A stretch of DNA of 5,827 bases from Polyangiaceae bacterium (GTDB lineage: Bacteria > Myxococcota > Polyangia > Polyangiales > Polyangiaceae), in the NCBI GenBank assembly GCA_025936205.1, contig JAICTU010000542.1, positions 1 through 5,827 of the forward strand. The letters are read 5' to 3'. The position numbers and the translations under genes are program-made. The notes beneath the pieces were generated by a model. The model was not told where the DNA came from and searched no databases. It saw nothing but the letters and a program-made list of their open reading frames with translations. Below are positions 5,358 to 5,827 of the stretch, piece by piece. The stretch's first letter is position 1. Each line of letters starts with the position of its first letter.

Positions 5358-5827
5358 GCACGCCGACCCAGTCGGGCGGATTGCGGCTGGTGCTGCTGGG
5401 CGCTCCGGCCAGTGGCAAGGGTACGCAGGGCGAGAAGCTCGCGCGAGCGCTGGGCATTCCGAAGGTTTCGACCGGTGACATGCTGCGGGCCGCGCGCGAC
5501 GCGGGGACCGAGCTCGGCAAGCTCGCCGACGGCATCATGGCCGCAGGCAAGCTCGTGCCGGACGACCTGGTCATTCGTCTGGTGGATGAGCGGCTGTCCC
5601 AGCCGGATGCGGCGCGGGGTTTCATCCTCGACGGATTCCCCCGGACCCTCCCGCAGGCCCGAGCGCTCGATGAGCTGCTGCAGCGGCGCGGGGAGGAGCT
5701 CAGCGCGGCCATCTGCATCGACCTGCCGCGTGAGCTGCTCATGGAGCGCGCCACGCTCCGCCGGACCGATGTCCGGACTGGACAGATCTACCATCTCAAG
5801 TATAATCCGCCGCCCGATTCTGCCCAG
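5354..5827 (+). CDS. adk: Adenylate kinase, 5' part (partial at window edge)
   Basis: Adenylate kinase interconverts ATP plus AMP with two ADP in the cytosol. The first 158 codons are visible with no stop. After about 9 extra N-terminal residues comes the P-loop GAPASGKGTQ (16-25, Lys22 binding phosphate), then the AMP-binding region STGDMLRAARDAGTELG (39-55) and LVPDDLVIRLVDERL (67-81), and the signature FILDGFPRTLPQA (90-102). The LID starts near 136 with RRTDVRTGQIYHLKYNPPP. It has no cysteines, so this part shows no zinc site. The P-loop ASGKGTQ and the TGxIYHLKY LID resemble plant plastid adenylate kinases more than the E. coli enzyme (GAPGAGKGTQ, HxxSGRVYHxxxNPP), as far as I can recall these families. 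The start overlaps the secY stop by ATGA. Function is secure; the subfamily is tentative. Confidence 0.95.
   Translation, partial: MSTPTQSGGLRLVLLGAPASGKGTQGEKLARALGIPKVSTGDMLRAARDAGTELGKLADGIMAAGKLVPDDLVIRLVDERLSQPDAARGFILDGFPRTLPQARALDELLQRRGEELSAAICIDLPRELLMERATLRRTDVRTGQIYHLKYNPPPDSAQ

Noticed and set aside
1..5827. A novel defence, mobile or biosynthetic system
   Set aside because: Every substantial stretch is accounted for by conserved spc-operon genes in canonical order, with no inserted gene, repeat array, integrase or compositional break visible.

Overview
This window is a stretch of the bacterial spc ribosomal-protein operon. All genes are on the + strand, in the classical order: rplN (3' end only) - rplX - rplE - rpsN - rpsH - rplF - rplR - rpsE - rpmD - rplO - secY - adk (5' part only). 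Every complete gene is recognisable from conserved family motifs. Almost all of the DNA is coding; the longest non-coding gaps are 31 nt (rplR-rpsE) and 41 nt (rplO-secY). I see no RNA genes, mobile elements, CRISPR arrays or credible reverse-strand genes.

The organism is a bacterium with GC-rich DNA and strong G/C preference at third codon positions. The S14 is the short zinc-ribbon form, L5 carries a lysine-rich N-terminal extension, L6 and L30 are longer than usual, and secY is followed directly by an adk with a plant-plastid-like sequence style. I infer a Myxococcota-like (formerly deltaproteobacterial) lineage, with only moderate confidence; a 16S or concatenated ribosomal-protein tree would settle it.

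Layout. Positions 1-2324 hold 50S proteins L14, L24, L5 and L6 and 30S proteins S14 and S8. Positions 2324-3990 hold L18, S5, L30 and L15. Positions 4032-5357 encode SecY, the core of the protein-export channel. From 5354 to the window edge runs adenylate kinase. The genes are tightly coupled: stop and start codons overlap by 1 nt at rplN/rplX, rpsH/rplF and rplF/rplR, and by 4 nt (ATGA) at rpsE/rpmD, rpmD/rplO and secY/adk. One polycistronic transcript with translational coupling would give matched amounts of ribosomal proteins, membrane translocon and the enzyme that balances adenine nucleotides.

The gene content is ordinary, and I found no novel multi-gene system. What deserves a second look is at the junctions and protein ends: a nested inverted repeat at the secY/adk junction that covers the adk Shine-Dalgarno sequence, a foldable rplX/rplE junction where E. 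coli has its S8 autoregulatory site, overlapping alternative hairpins before a weakly marked rpsE start, and lineage-specific protein extensions.
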